DNA of 48,737 nt, taken from contig CAYHGX010000012.1 of the NCBI GenBank assembly GCA_964356355.1, positions 1 to 48,737 of the forward strand, given 5' to 3'. Each line of letters begins with the position of its first letter. The first letter of the stretch is position 1. The notes under the pieces were generated by a model that saw only the letters and a list, made by a program, of their open reading frames with translations, did no database searches and had not been told where the DNA came from. This DNA is from CAYHGX01 sp964356355 (lineage in GTDB: Bacteria; Patescibacteriota; Gracilibacteria; UBA1369; LOWO2-01-FULL-3). Positions 8,116 to 15,204 of this stretch are shown here, in pieces. The translations under genes were made by a program, and so were the position numbers.

Positions 8116-8418
8116 ATGGACGATTCCACTCAAAATTCCCCAGATTTACAGTTTGTTGAATTCATTATTAAGCATATCGTTGAGAACCCCGCTGACGTTG
8201 TTATCGAACGTACAGTAGATGAAATGGGCGTTCTTCTTACACTTAAAGTTTCCAAAGACGACATGGGCAAGATCATTGGTAAAGGCGGCCAAACCGCTAA
8301 GGCCATCCGCGTACTTTTGCGAATTATTGGCTCCAAGAACAATGCTCGTGTAAACTTGAAGATAGTTGAACCGGAAGGTTTCGAGCAAAGCGCAAGCGAA
8401 GCTGGTTCTAGCTACTAA
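8116..8418 (+). CDS. khpA: KhpA-like KH-domain RNA-binding protein
   Basis: 100 residues. The KH domain spans about 10-90: VEFIIKHIVENPADVVIE, the GXXG loop in GKIIGKGGQTAKAIRVLL (GKGG at 55-58), and ARVNLKIVEPEG. KhpA proteins bind small RNAs, often with KhpB, and affect cell division and envelope growth. It sits 53 bp after rpsP, the usual neighbour. The last residues (EQSASEAGSSY) are encoded by DNA resembling the repeats that begin right at the stop codon, so the C-terminus may have been extended by a repeat. Confidence 0.88.
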   Translation: MDDSTQNSPDLQFVEFIIKHIVENPADVVIERTVDEMGVLLTLKVSKDDMGKIIGKGGQTAKAIRVLLRIIGSKNNARVNLKIVEPEGFEQSASEAGSSY

Positions 8419-8560
8419 GCGCAAGCGAAGCGAGTGCTAACAACCAGACACGCAGCGAAGCGAAGTGTCCAATAAGCAAAAGTTTTGATATTACAAGCGC
8501 GAGTGCAACGAGTGCTAACAACAAAGCCCGCCGAACGCGCGAAGCGCCGAAGTGAGGCGA
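8418..8560 (+). repeat. cluster of AGCGAAGCG hairpin repeats
   Basis: Successive units are AGCGCAAGCGAAGCGAGTGCT (split reading from 8418), a GACAC...GTGTC hairpin with loop GCAGCGAAGCGAA at 8447-8469, AGCGCGAGTGC followed by AACGAGTGCT near 8493-8514, and a GC-rich CGCCGAACGCGCGAAGCG unit to about 8560. Two units are followed by TAACAAC. The loop is conserved and the stems vary in a complementary way. Related units occur at 8965, 13516, 21591, 22519, 23291, 24353 and 46095. Confidence 0.75.
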
Positions 8561-8584
8561 ACCTTATCCAAATCCCCACTCCAT

Positions 8585-8962
8585 ATGTCCAATACATCCA
8601 TTGCAACAGACGGCAGCACATCCATTGTTGAAGCTGCACAAAACTATCAGATTCTAGAAATTCTCAACCGTGGTATCGCCTATGCGATCATCGTTGCGGG
8701 TTTTCTCTCCGTGGTTTTCATCTTCGTGGGTGGTATTTCCTTTATCCTTTCCGGCGGCCAGGAGGACAAAATTAAGTCCGCAGTCTCAACGATTCGTTAT
8801 TCAATCATCGGCTTGATCATCACGATTTTGGCAACAGTAATTATCGGCATAGTGGGCAAAGCCATGGGCCTCGACATTATCCGCTACATCAACTTCGGCG
8901 ACATCATCAACACGATCACCAGCATCACTACTACAAACCAGAGCTCTACGAGCTTGGACTAA
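8585..8962 (+). CDS. TrbC/VirB2-like type IV secretion pilin family membrane protein
   Basis: 125 residues from the ATG at 8585; the earlier in-frame codon at 8552 lies in repeat DNA. Two membrane helices, about 30-56 (YAIIVAGFLSVVFIFVGGISFI) and 73-92 (IIGLIITILATVIIGIV), are joined by a short cytosolic loop SGGQEDKIKSAVSTIRYS. The GGQEDK..A...I.Y.I.GLI pattern is typical of the small pilin-like proteins widespread in Patescibacteria and related to T4SS pilins. No other secretion gene is nearby, so the assembly partner is unknown. The C-terminus is Thr/Ser-rich. Confidence 0.7.
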   Translation: MSNTSIATDGSTSIVEAAQNYQILEILNRGIAYAIIVAGFLSVVFIFVGGISFILSGGQEDKIKSAVSTIRYSIIGLIITILATVIIGIVGKAMGLDIIRYINFGDIINTITSITTTNQSSTSLD

Positions 8963-8964
8963 CA

Positions 8965-8982
8965 GAGACGCAGCGAAGTCTC
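8965..8982 (+). repeat. GAGAC/GTCTC hairpin repeat
   Basis: GAGAC, loop GCAGCGAA, GTCTC, immediately after the pilin-like gene stop. A short version of the element found at 21591 and 22519. It lies between two converging genes and may act as a terminator hairpin. Confidence 0.65.
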
Positions 8983-8993
8983 CGGGAGAGCCA

Positions 8994-10568
8994 TTATTGT
9001 TTGTGTCTGCCGTGATGCTTTTCCCTTTTGAAGGGGTTTCTTTCAAGTGTAGTAATTGAATCTTTCCCAATCACTTTTTCTATATTTCCTCTTATAAATC
9101 CGCCACTTAAATTGCGGTCTATCCATGAATAAACAGCGTTACCACTTGTGCTTTTTTCTCCTAATCCTTTGGCAAGTTGTAGGTCTACTGGGCTCCAGTC
9201 CGCGCCTTCCGGTAGCGAATTTAGAAATGCCATAAGTGCTTTTCTTACATCTTTTATTGTTCTGAGGGTTATTTTATTTTCCACAATAAATGGACGTTCA
9301 TCAATCAAGTGCACGTTTTTGCTTCCGAGCAGATCGCGCACGGTAGATGCCGCTACTCCATTTGGACAGTTATTCTCAATCCAGGCTCGGATAGATACTC
9401 CCGATGCTCTGGCTGTCTCCGACGGCTTATAATCCGTCAAGGTTGTTAACGACCAGCTAGTACCAGGCGGTAAAGAACTCAAAAAGTTTGCTAGAGATTT
9501 TCCTGCCCTTCCTGGATTTGTGTTTATCTTTGGACTTTTTTTAAAAGGATTTCTCGCAAGTGCTTCTTTCCCAATTACTGCAGTGAGAGAGGTCTCATTA
9601 ACAGCTTCGTATTTTCTCCAAATCCATTTTTTAACAGCACGGCCAGTGGTTCCATCTCTGCCTTTCCACTTTGTTAAATCCTCTTGAGACCAGGCGACCC
9701 CGGCCTCTAAAGTAGCCAGAAATTCTTTCAAATAATTGCCAGCAGTTTCAATAGAGTGAATGGTGGTAATCCTTTTTACTAAGGGATTTATTTGTAGTAA
9801 CGTGTTTGCCCTTGCTCTAAGTAGTTTTCGAACACTTGCTTCCTGAAAGCTGCCTCCTGTCATACCTGCGATGTACTGAGTGAGATTTTCCCCCGAGAGG
9901 CCATCTTTGCTAGTCCAATTAAATAGACTAAAATAGCGCCACTTTTCTCCCGGCTTCAGAGTGCCTAAATACTCTACTAAGTATCTCGCAGCATCATATT
10001 CATCTCTTAAGTGGACTCTGTTAATTTTTACTGGATGTGTCCTTTTAAATTCCGCTTTGACTGGGCCTAAAAGCGCGTGAATCACCTGTTTAGTTATCTC
10101 ACCGGTCACAGCAGCAATCCTAGCTACGACAACACTTCCCTTCATTCCTCCAGCACCTTCCCATTTTTTAAAATCAGCAATGCTCCATTCTTCTTTATCG
10201 GGTCTGCTTTCCAGAAATTTCATTAAAGCCTCTCTTGGGGATGCTGTAGATCCTCTCATTGGTGAGGAAAAGTAATCCTCTAAGCCACAATCTTGCATTA
10301 AAATAAATCCAGCTTGTGCACGAATCTTGCTGAAAATATCGCCAAACAACGCAGCAGCGTAATCATCTGAGTCTAATGTTTCCCTAATTTTTCTGCACGC
10401 AAACCCCACGCCTGTCAATGAGGCTATTCTTACATCCTCCCCCACGGCTTTGGTTAGAGCAGGAATGAGAGTTTCGGGTGGGTCGATATTCTCATGATCA
10501 GCGGCCAAATGAATCGCATTAACCAGTTTTTCCAGATCGCTGCCCTCGTAAGTAAACATGTAATACAA
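8994..10568 (-). CDS. unrecognised modular protein with five ~80-residue repeats (paralog of 13560-14876)
   Basis: 524 residues. An N-terminal domain (1-105) is followed by five degenerate modules starting near residues 108, 187, 272, 350 and 435. Each follows the pattern: xA..L..FL..L..G..W then S..DL..W, then G..G..V..WI, then .GG......V..LLG, and a basic link often containing NPF. Examples are LPEGADWSPVDLQ and LEAGVAWSQEDLTKW. The conserved Trp and the helix-turn-helix-like spacing suggest a DNA- or protein-binding helical module, but I do not recognise the family. The C-terminus is very basic (FKREKHHGRHKQ). A -10 box at 10582-10587 predicts a leader of only a few bases. Confidence 0.78.
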   Translation of the reverse strand: MYYMFTYEGSDLEKLVNAIHLAADHENIDPPETLIPALTKAVGEDVRIASLTGVGFACRKIRETLDSDDYAAALFGDIFSKIRAQAGFILMQDCGLEDYFSSPMRGSTASPREALMKFLESRPDKEEWSIADFKKWEGAGGMKGSVVVARIAAVTGEITKQVIHALLGPVKAEFKRTHPVKINRVHLRDEYDAARYLVEYLGTLKPGEKWRYFSLFNWTSKDGLSGENLTQYIAGMTGGSFQEASVRKLLRARANTLLQINPLVKRITTIHSIETAGNYLKEFLATLEAGVAWSQEDLTKWKGRDGTTGRAVKKWIWRKYEAVNETSLTAVIGKEALARNPFKKSPKINTNPGRAGKSLANFLSSLPPGTSWSLTTLTDYKPSETARASGVSIRAWIENNCPNGVAASTVRDLLGSKNVHLIDERPFIVENKITLRTIKDVRKALMAFLNSLPEGADWSPVDLQLAKGLGEKSTSGNAVYSWIDRNLSGGFIRGNIEKVIGKDSITTLERNPFKREKHHGRHKQ

Positions 10569-10581
10569 ATAATGGCCTCAA

Positions 10582-10590
10582 AGTATAGCA
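10582..10590 (-). promoter_or_regulatory. extended -10 promoter of the five-module gene
   Basis: On the minus strand TGC plus TATACT (10582-10587), with TTGAGG 16 bp further upstream. The ATG at 10568 is 13 nt from the -10; the second in-frame ATG at 10559 is an alternative start. Confidence 0.5.
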
Positions 10591-10677
10591 AGTAGAACAC
10601 TTTCCTCAAGCCAGAATTCAGATTAAAGGCTGCCTAGTAGTGCATCTACGCACGAACCCTGCGTACCCTTTATTAAT

Positions 10678-10812
10678 CTCCGGCACTTGACGATAGGTGG
10701 AAAACATTATTTTCACATGTGCGCACGCACAGATTTACGCCGAAATGATCTGTTGGATAAGCCGTTTTGTCTCTGGGGAGCCTCTCCCCGGGGACAACTC
10801 TATATGCTTTTC
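10678..10812. repeat. multi-hairpin intergenic element, copy 1
   Basis: The order is CTCCGGCACTTGA, AAAACATTATTTTC, the near-palindrome TGTGCGCACGCACA (10718-10731), AGATTTACGCC, a GCCGTTTTG block, and a GGGGAG/CTCCCC hairpin running into CCCCGGGG, ending TATATGCTTTT. It aligns over more than 100 bp with 11776-11930 and 14998-15114. It fills the gap between the 5' end of the five-module gene and the 3' end of the next minus-strand gene. Confidence 0.8.
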
Positions 10813-10829
10813 CCGCCGCCAAAAGCTCC

Positions 10830-11702
10830 CTAGGGAATAACGCTAGCTCTATTCTCATTTGTTAGGCCTCCCCGATTCACTAAGATCCCATCCGGAACCG
10901 GACCATTCACACGATTCGGCCTCATCCTTCCGCCCTCTTCCACTACGAAACTCAGCATTCGGCCCTCCGACGCCGCCTCGCCATCAGTTAAATTAAATCT
11001 AGCGTGAGATACGAGGCCATCCCTGATGGAATTTCTCATTACCATCAGGCTCTCTTCACCACGTTTAGGTAAAAAAGAACAAACGCTTTTGCCACGAGTT
11101 ATTATCTCTCGAACTGCACTGTCCCTTAAAGGTTTAGCGGCAATACAGGCCATGAAAGCATTGTGAAACAAAGTCCAAAATCCCAATTCATCATGTTCGC
11201 ACGGCTTGCCCATCCTTCGGAAAACTTCAAAAATCTTTTCGTGCATACGCTTGCTCGCTTCTGGATATAGTTTTATCAGATTTTTGCCCTCGCCTTGCTC
11301 AAAAAAGAATCTAAAAAACTTATCAGATTCCACCGTATCAATGGTCCAGGTTGCGGCATTGGAGGAGTTTTCCTGGGGAGAAAATAGTGCAACGCCAATC
11401 TGATCATCAGATTCTGGTCGATCAATAGCGTCTATGTGAATTCCCGAATTATGATTGCGAATTTCAGCACCGAAGGAGTAGGAAGCCAGTCCTCTCAATC
11501 TTTCTATGTTGGAACTCGCCTCGTCCTTTCTCACGAAAGCAACTGCGTGTAGATCACTGGCCTTCATGGCGCCAAATACTCTGCTAAGAACATCGGACCG
11601 CAAAAGGCCAATCGCATCCCCTTCATAAGGAACCTCCACTAGTCTGGCTTTGTTGGGGCCACGAGTAAGTTTCCTCTCCTCAAAGTCAAGGTGCTCAATC
11701 AT
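10830..11702 (-). CDS. hypothetical protein
   Basis: 290 residues, soluble, unrecognised. Has a balanced helix and strand composition, for example LHAVAFVRKDEASSNIERL, GVALFSPQENSSNAATWTI and WTLFHNAFMACIAAKPL. No signal peptide, membrane helix or catalytic signature I can name. A good promoter with an upstream box (11739-11791) precedes it, giving a leader of about 30 nt. It lies between two copies of the multi-hairpin element. Confidence 0.68.
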   Translation of the reverse strand: MIEHLDFEERKLTRGPNKARLVEVPYEGDAIGLLRSDVLSRVFGAMKASDLHAVAFVRKDEASSNIERLRGLASYSFGAEIRNHNSGIHIDAIDRPESDDQIGVALFSPQENSSNAATWTIDTVESDKFFRFFFEQGEGKNLIKLYPEASKRMHEKIFEVFRRMGKPCEHDELGFWTLFHNAFMACIAAKPLRDSAVREIITRGKSVCSFLPKRGEESLMVMRNSIRDGLVSHARFNLTDGEAASEGRMLSFVVEEGGRMRPNRVNGPVPDGILVNRGGLTNENRASVIP

Positions 11703-11738
11703 AAAATAAAGTGTTTCCAGGTAACTGCATAGCCGCCT

Positions 11739-11791
11739 ATTCTATTGGAAAGACCACGTTTGTCAAGCAGGCGCAACTAAAAAGGCCCCAG
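11739..11791 (-). promoter_or_regulatory. promoter with upstream CTGGGGCCTTTTTAGT box
   Basis: On the minus strand: CTGGGGCCTTTTTAGT (11776-11791), 9 nt, TTGACA (11761-11766), 16 nt, TAGAAT (11739-11744). The same box at the same 9-nt distance occurs before four other promoters in the window (15130, 25226, 40944, 41178). Confidence 0.7.
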
Positions 11792-11930
11792 CTTCTCGAC
11801 ACTTGATTAAAAGTAGAAAATATTATTTTCGCGTGTGCGCACGCACAGATTTACGCCTAATTAGCGGCTTGAATGAGCCGTTTCGCTATTGAAAAAGCCT
11901 CTCCCCGGGGACAGCTTTATATACTTTCAG
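11776..11930. repeat. multi-hairpin intergenic element, copy 2
   Basis: From the promoter box: TCTCGACACTTGATT, AATATTATTTTCGCG, TGTGCGCACGCACA (11834-11847), AGATTTACGCC, a hairpin CGGCT/AGCCG (11865-11880), TTTCGCTATTGAAAAAGCC, CCCCGGGG (11903-11910) and TATATACTTTC. The end overlaps the last codons of the 11917-12465 gene, so the repeat supplies that gene's stop codon. Confidence 0.8.
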
Positions 11931-12465
11931 CCTCCACGCTCTTCACGCCCGACCTCACGATATGCGCCCAGTCGTAAGGAAATTTGAAGGTTTCTAAAGC
12001 TCTCACCAAAGTAGCGAAAATCACCCAACGATTGGCGGAACCATAAATAAAAGCATTCCCCTTTTCGCTGTTTGCATCATAGTCGCTCACCTCTTTGCGC
12101 TTGCCGCTTATAGGCACCACGCCGCTCAACATCATCTCCTCTACGTCGTTGAACTCAAATGCCACAGCCATATCTGCCGCCTGCATCACCTTGTGGCGAT
12201 TTTTAAGGTCGTAAGGAATATTGATTACATTTTTAAATTTAACCCCTCCCTTTTTTTCGTTGTCATTTAGCACTAAAACGCTGGCCTCAATATGTCCAAC
12301 CGCCTCAATCATTGCCTCAACTTCCGCCTGTAGATCATTAGCAATTTCCCCCTCCACCACCATTACTACTAGTGGCTTGGCCCCAGAAAATCCAAGTTGC
12401 TGTCCTAGGATGCGCTTTGCCTCCTTTTTCTCCTTGATTAGATTTTGCACCTGCAGGTGTCCCAT
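11917..12465 (-). CDS. orphan GlgA-like (GT5) C-terminal domain protein, probably not catalytic
   Basis: 182 residues resembling only the C-terminal Rossmann domain of glycogen/starch synthase. It starts with a linker (KRILGQQLGFSGAKPLVVMV). The stretch AADMAVAFEFNDVEEMMLSG, then VVPISGKRKEV and DYDANSEKGNAFIYG, follows GlgA's AD...PSRFEPCGL..L.AM..G..P and the GNGFVF region, ending with W..IV. The conserved EPCGL donor-binding motif is replaced (EFNDVEE), and the N-terminal acceptor domain is missing. It may bind a nucleotide-sugar or a protein rather than synthesise glucan. The final codons lie in repeat DNA. Its 5' end faces the exonuclease gene. Confidence 0.6.
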   Translation of the reverse strand: MGHLQVQNLIKEKKEAKRILGQQLGFSGAKPLVVMVVEGEIANDLQAEVEAMIEAVGHIEASVLVLNDNEKKGGVKFKNVINIPYDLKNRHKVMQAADMAVAFEFNDVEEMMLSGVVPISGKRKEVSDYDANSEKGNAFIYGSANRWVIFATLVRALETFKFPYDWAHIVRSGVKSVEAESI

Positions 12466-12471
12466 AAAATT

Positions 12472-12499
12472 TTGTTATCCGATTATTATAGCTTATAAT
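12472..12499 (+). promoter_or_regulatory. promoter (TTGTTA-16-TATAAT)
   Basis: TTGTTA at 12472-12477 and TATAAT at 12494-12499. It lies between divergent genes, 81 nt before the exonuclease ATG at 12581. Confidence 0.5.
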
Positions 12500-12580
12500 C
12501 AACACAAAGTCGAGCACCTGCACCTTGACGCTCGTTCTATTTGTTTCGTAACTCGCGCTCCCTGCGCGGCCCAACTCCCC

Positions 12581-13513
12581 ATGAACCCAGCCCACAAAAA
12601 ACTCATTCTCATCGACGGCAACGCCATGATGCACCGCGCCTTCCACGCTATTCCGCCCCTCCGCACCTCCCGCGGCGAGCTTATCAATGCCGTTTATGGC
12701 TTCTCCTCAATGTTACTCAACCTCCTCAATGACCAAAAACCAAATTACATAGCAGTCAGCTTCGACCTTCCCGGCCCCACCTTTCGCCACGAACAATACA
12801 CCGAATACAAAGCCACCCGCACCTCCGCTCCGGATGAATTCTATGCCCAAATCCCAATGATTAAAGACGTGGTACGCGCCTTCGGCATGCCAATTTTCGA
12901 AGTCCCAGGCTTCGAGGCCGACGACGTCCTTGGCACGCTCAGCCTCAAGGCCGACGCACTCGGCAATATCCACACCTACATCGTCACCGGCGACATGGAT
13001 ACTCTCCAGCTAGTAAGTGAAACCACCCACGTCCTCGCCCCCACCAGCGGCCTCTCCAAGCCAAAAATCTACGATCGCGCCGCGGTTATAGAAAAGCACA
13101 GCCTTACTCCCGAGCAAGTTCCCGACCTCAAAGGCCTCCAAGGTGACTCCTCCGACAACATTAAGGGAGTCCAGGGCATCGGCCCCAAAACCGCCAAAAC
13201 GCTTCTAGAAAAGTATCAAACTATTGAAAATATTTACGCCCACCTGGATGAAATTACTGGCGGTGTTCACGACAAACTCCTCGCGGACAAGGACTCTGCA
13301 TTTCTCAGTAAATCCTTGGCCACCATCGTCCGCGACATGCCTCTCGATCTCGATCTCGAGCTCTGCCGCACCCACGAATTCGACACCGACCGCCTCCGCG
13401 ATCTCTTTGCCCACCTTGAATTCAAGGGCCTCCTCGCCAAGCTCACCGTTTTCCAAAACGCCGCCCAAGCCATCCGCACAATCGAAAATCCCGACCAGGG
13501 CACGCTTTTTTAG
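12581..13513 (+). CDS. stand-alone 5'-3' exonuclease (PolA N-terminal-type FEN)
   Basis: 310 residues from the ATG at 12581 (MNPAHKKLILIDGNAMMHRAF). The earlier in-frame codons cover the opposite gene and a promoter, so I exclude them. Metal-site and structural motifs are in order: LILIDGNA, the FDLPGPTFRHEQYTEYKATR helical-arch region, FEADDVLGTL, VTGDMDTLQLV, and the helix-3-turn-helix GDSSDNIKGVQGIGPKTA. There is no polymerase domain. It would remove RNA primers and flaps during replication and repair. A GAGAG...GTCTC repeat starts right after the stop. Confidence 0.92.
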   Translation: MNPAHKKLILIDGNAMMHRAFHAIPPLRTSRGELINAVYGFSSMLLNLLNDQKPNYIAVSFDLPGPTFRHEQYTEYKATRTSAPDEFYAQIPMIKDVVRAFGMPIFEVPGFEADDVLGTLSLKADALGNIHTYIVTGDMDTLQLVSETTHVLAPTSGLSKPKIYDRAAVIEKHSLTPEQVPDLKGLQGDSSDNIKGVQGIGPKTAKTLLEKYQTIENIYAHLDEITGGVHDKLLADKDSAFLSKSLATIVRDMPLDLDLELCRTHEFDTDRLRDLFAHLEFKGLLAKLTVFQNAAQAIRTIENPDQGTLF

Positions 13514-13515
13514 CA

Positions 13516-13538
13516 GAGAGGCAGCGAAGCGGAGTCTC
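13516..13538 (+). repeat. GAGAG/GTCTC hairpin repeat
   Basis: GAGAG, loop GCAGCGAAGCGGA, GTCTC, placed between the exonuclease stop and the converging modular gene. Same family as 21591-21613, with one mismatch in the stem. Confidence 0.65.
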
Positions 13539-13559
13539 TTTGGAGAGTTAGCGCACAGC

Positions 13560-14876
13560 TCACTCCCTGTACTTCCCTCTCGGATTTCTTCTCCTCAACG
13601 GATTCCTTACCAGCCTGCCACTCTTGTCTCCCTGTAAGAGCTCCTTCAAAGTCTCGTCAGTAAAGTCACCTGGCATATTAGCCTCTATCCAAAAGTATAT
13701 TGAGTATCCTGGAGTTTTTGCCTGACCAATCTCCACGGCCAATTGTAGATCGGTGGGGCTCCATGTGGCACCATCCGGAAGCCTGTCTATGTAGGCTTCT
13801 AGCGCCCTTCGAGCATCAGCTCTGTTGGTAATTGTGATTCTACGTTGTACGACAAATGGATGTTGCTCTAGTAAGTATACATTTTTAGGGCCAAGCACTT
13901 CTCTCGCACTTTCGTCACTTACTTTTCCTCCCTTACCGTTCCTTTCGATCCAAGAACGCAACGATTCTCCCTTTGGATCATCAGAATCCGTTGAGACGTA
14001 TTCTTTAAGAGTTTGAGAGGACCAGCTCGCCGCTTCAGGAAGGGATATCAAGAATTTGCATAGGAATTTTCTTGCTCTAGCCAATGAATTTATTCTTTTT
14101 TCCTGCTTTTCAAAATGGTACGCTCCAGCTTTTTTAGCACCGAGAATTGTATTTATTGCTCTTGAATTCAAATCGCCCATATTCGCCCTCAGCCACTTGC
14201 AAATTTTATCTCCCTCCATTCCATCTTTGCTCCTCCAGGAGCCTAAGTCCGCAGGCTTCCAATTTTGACCAGGGGCAAGACTCAGCAAAAATTCCTCCAA
14301 ATATCGTGCGATATCGTATTGATCTCTCAAGCGGGTCACGGATGGTTTAAATGGGTGAACGGCTAGCTGCTCATTTGAATCAGACCCCAGCAAGGCAATG
14401 ATTACCTCGTCGCTTATACCACCCGTAATATTTCTAACTTGCTGGAGCACTGCTGATCCAGTCGTTCCGTCTGGCCCTCTCCAATTTGTGAATGATTTCT
14501 GGCTCCACTCTTCTCCGTTTTGCAGGGTACTTAAATATAGCTTTATGGTTTCTCTTGGGGATAAGTCGGTATTTCCAAGTGCCATTTCAAAGTATTCGTC
14601 AATTCCCAGATAGGTAAGTAGCGCAATGTTTATGCCTTGCCGAATTTGGCCAAAAATAGGTCCAAATTCAACGTAAAGCTCCCTATTTGCTTCAAGCGCT
14701 TTTTGTATTTTTTTGCAGAAAGGAAGAACATCTCTGGGTGATTCCATTACAAAATCTGCCCCCGCAACGTCTTTAAGTCTGCGTCCTGTAGTTTTAGGCA
14801 TAACAACCCCCTGGATAGCCGCCTGCTGCAAGACAGTATCTACGAGACAATTTAGATTTAACGATCTGCCTTCCAT
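13560..14876 (-). CDS. unrecognised modular protein with four ~80-residue repeats (paralog of 8994-10568)
   Basis: 438 residues. The N-terminal domain (1-105) aligns with that of the five-module protein, ending in a shared SPRE.(L/I) segment. Four modules follow, near residues 108, 186, 267 and 351. The module signature is visible in LQNGEEWSQKSFTNWRG, LAPGQNWKPADLGSWRS, LPEAASWSSQTLKEY and LPDGATWSPTDLQLA, each followed by G..(I/L)..W(I/L) and a ..LLG or VLG turn. The end is strongly basic (RNPLRRRNPRGKYRE). Order and length of modules suggest gain or loss of one repeat between the paralogs. Function unknown; nucleic-acid binding is my inference from basic tails. Confidence 0.78.
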   Translation of the reverse strand: MEGRSLNLNCLVDTVLQQAAIQGVVMPKTTGRRLKDVAGADFVMESPRDVLPFCKKIQKALEANRELYVEFGPIFGQIRQGINIALLTYLGIDEYFEMALGNTDLSPRETIKLYLSTLQNGEEWSQKSFTNWRGPDGTTGSAVLQQVRNITGGISDEVIIALLGSDSNEQLAVHPFKPSVTRLRDQYDIARYLEEFLLSLAPGQNWKPADLGSWRSKDGMEGDKICKWLRANMGDLNSRAINTILGAKKAGAYHFEKQEKRINSLARARKFLCKFLISLPEAASWSSQTLKEYVSTDSDDPKGESLRSWIERNGKGGKVSDESAREVLGPKNVYLLEQHPFVVQRRITITNRADARRALEAYIDRLPDGATWSPTDLQLAVEIGQAKTPGYSIYFWIEANMPGDFTDETLKELLQGDKSGRLVRNPLRRRNPRGKYRE

Positions 14877-14997
14877 TTTGTTGATAAAGGCAGCGCAGTA
14901 TCACCCATCTGGTTACTTTTGTAAAGTTCTGTGAGTTGAAATGGTGTTTCGAATCCGAATCTAGGACACCTTTAATTGCATAGCTCTTTACAGCGAA

Positions 14998-15114
14998 ACG
15001 GAAATATTATTTTTGGCGTCTGCACGTGCAGAGATTTAGGACTATTTTTTGGCTTAAAAAAGGCATTTCGCTTTCGGAAAAGTTGTCCCCGGGAACAGTT
15101 TTATATACTTTCTA
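14998..15114. repeat. multi-hairpin intergenic element, copy 3
   Basis: AATATTATTTTTGGCG, palindrome TCTGCACGTGCAGA (15019-15032), GATTTAGG, TTTTTTGGCTTAAAAAAGGC, ATTTCGCTTTCGGAAAAG, TGTCCCCGGGAACA (15084-15097) and TTATATACTTTC. It aligns with copies 1 and 2, but the first stem differs at both arms so pairing is kept. It occupies most of the 328-bp gap between the divergent genes at 14876 and 15205. Nothing else is seen there apart from the promoter at 15130. Confidence 0.8.
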
Positions 15115-15129
15115 TCAGAGCAGATCGAA

Positions 15130-15182
15130 CCTTTTTAGTCCTGGTATATTGACAAGGGTGCGTTTCCGTGGTTTAGTATAGT
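15130..15182 (+). promoter_or_regulatory. promoter with upstream CCTTTTTAGT box
   Basis: CCTTTTTAGT (15130-15139), 9 nt, TTGACA (15149-15154), 17 nt, TTTAGT (15172-15177); a TATAGT at 15177-15182 is an alternative -10. The gene starts at 15205. Same box-to-minus-35 distance as at 11739, 25226 and 40907. Confidence 0.6.
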
Positions 15183-15204
15183 GCTCTCTTTTTGATTCCA
15201 TATC

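Noticed and set aside
10673..10858. Minus-strand open frame of 61 codons
   Set aside because: Lies entirely in the multi-hairpin repeat and has no independent support.
12221..12580. Upstream extension of the exonuclease
   Set aside because: It is antisense to the GlgA-like gene and includes the promoter; the conserved N-terminus starts just after 12581.
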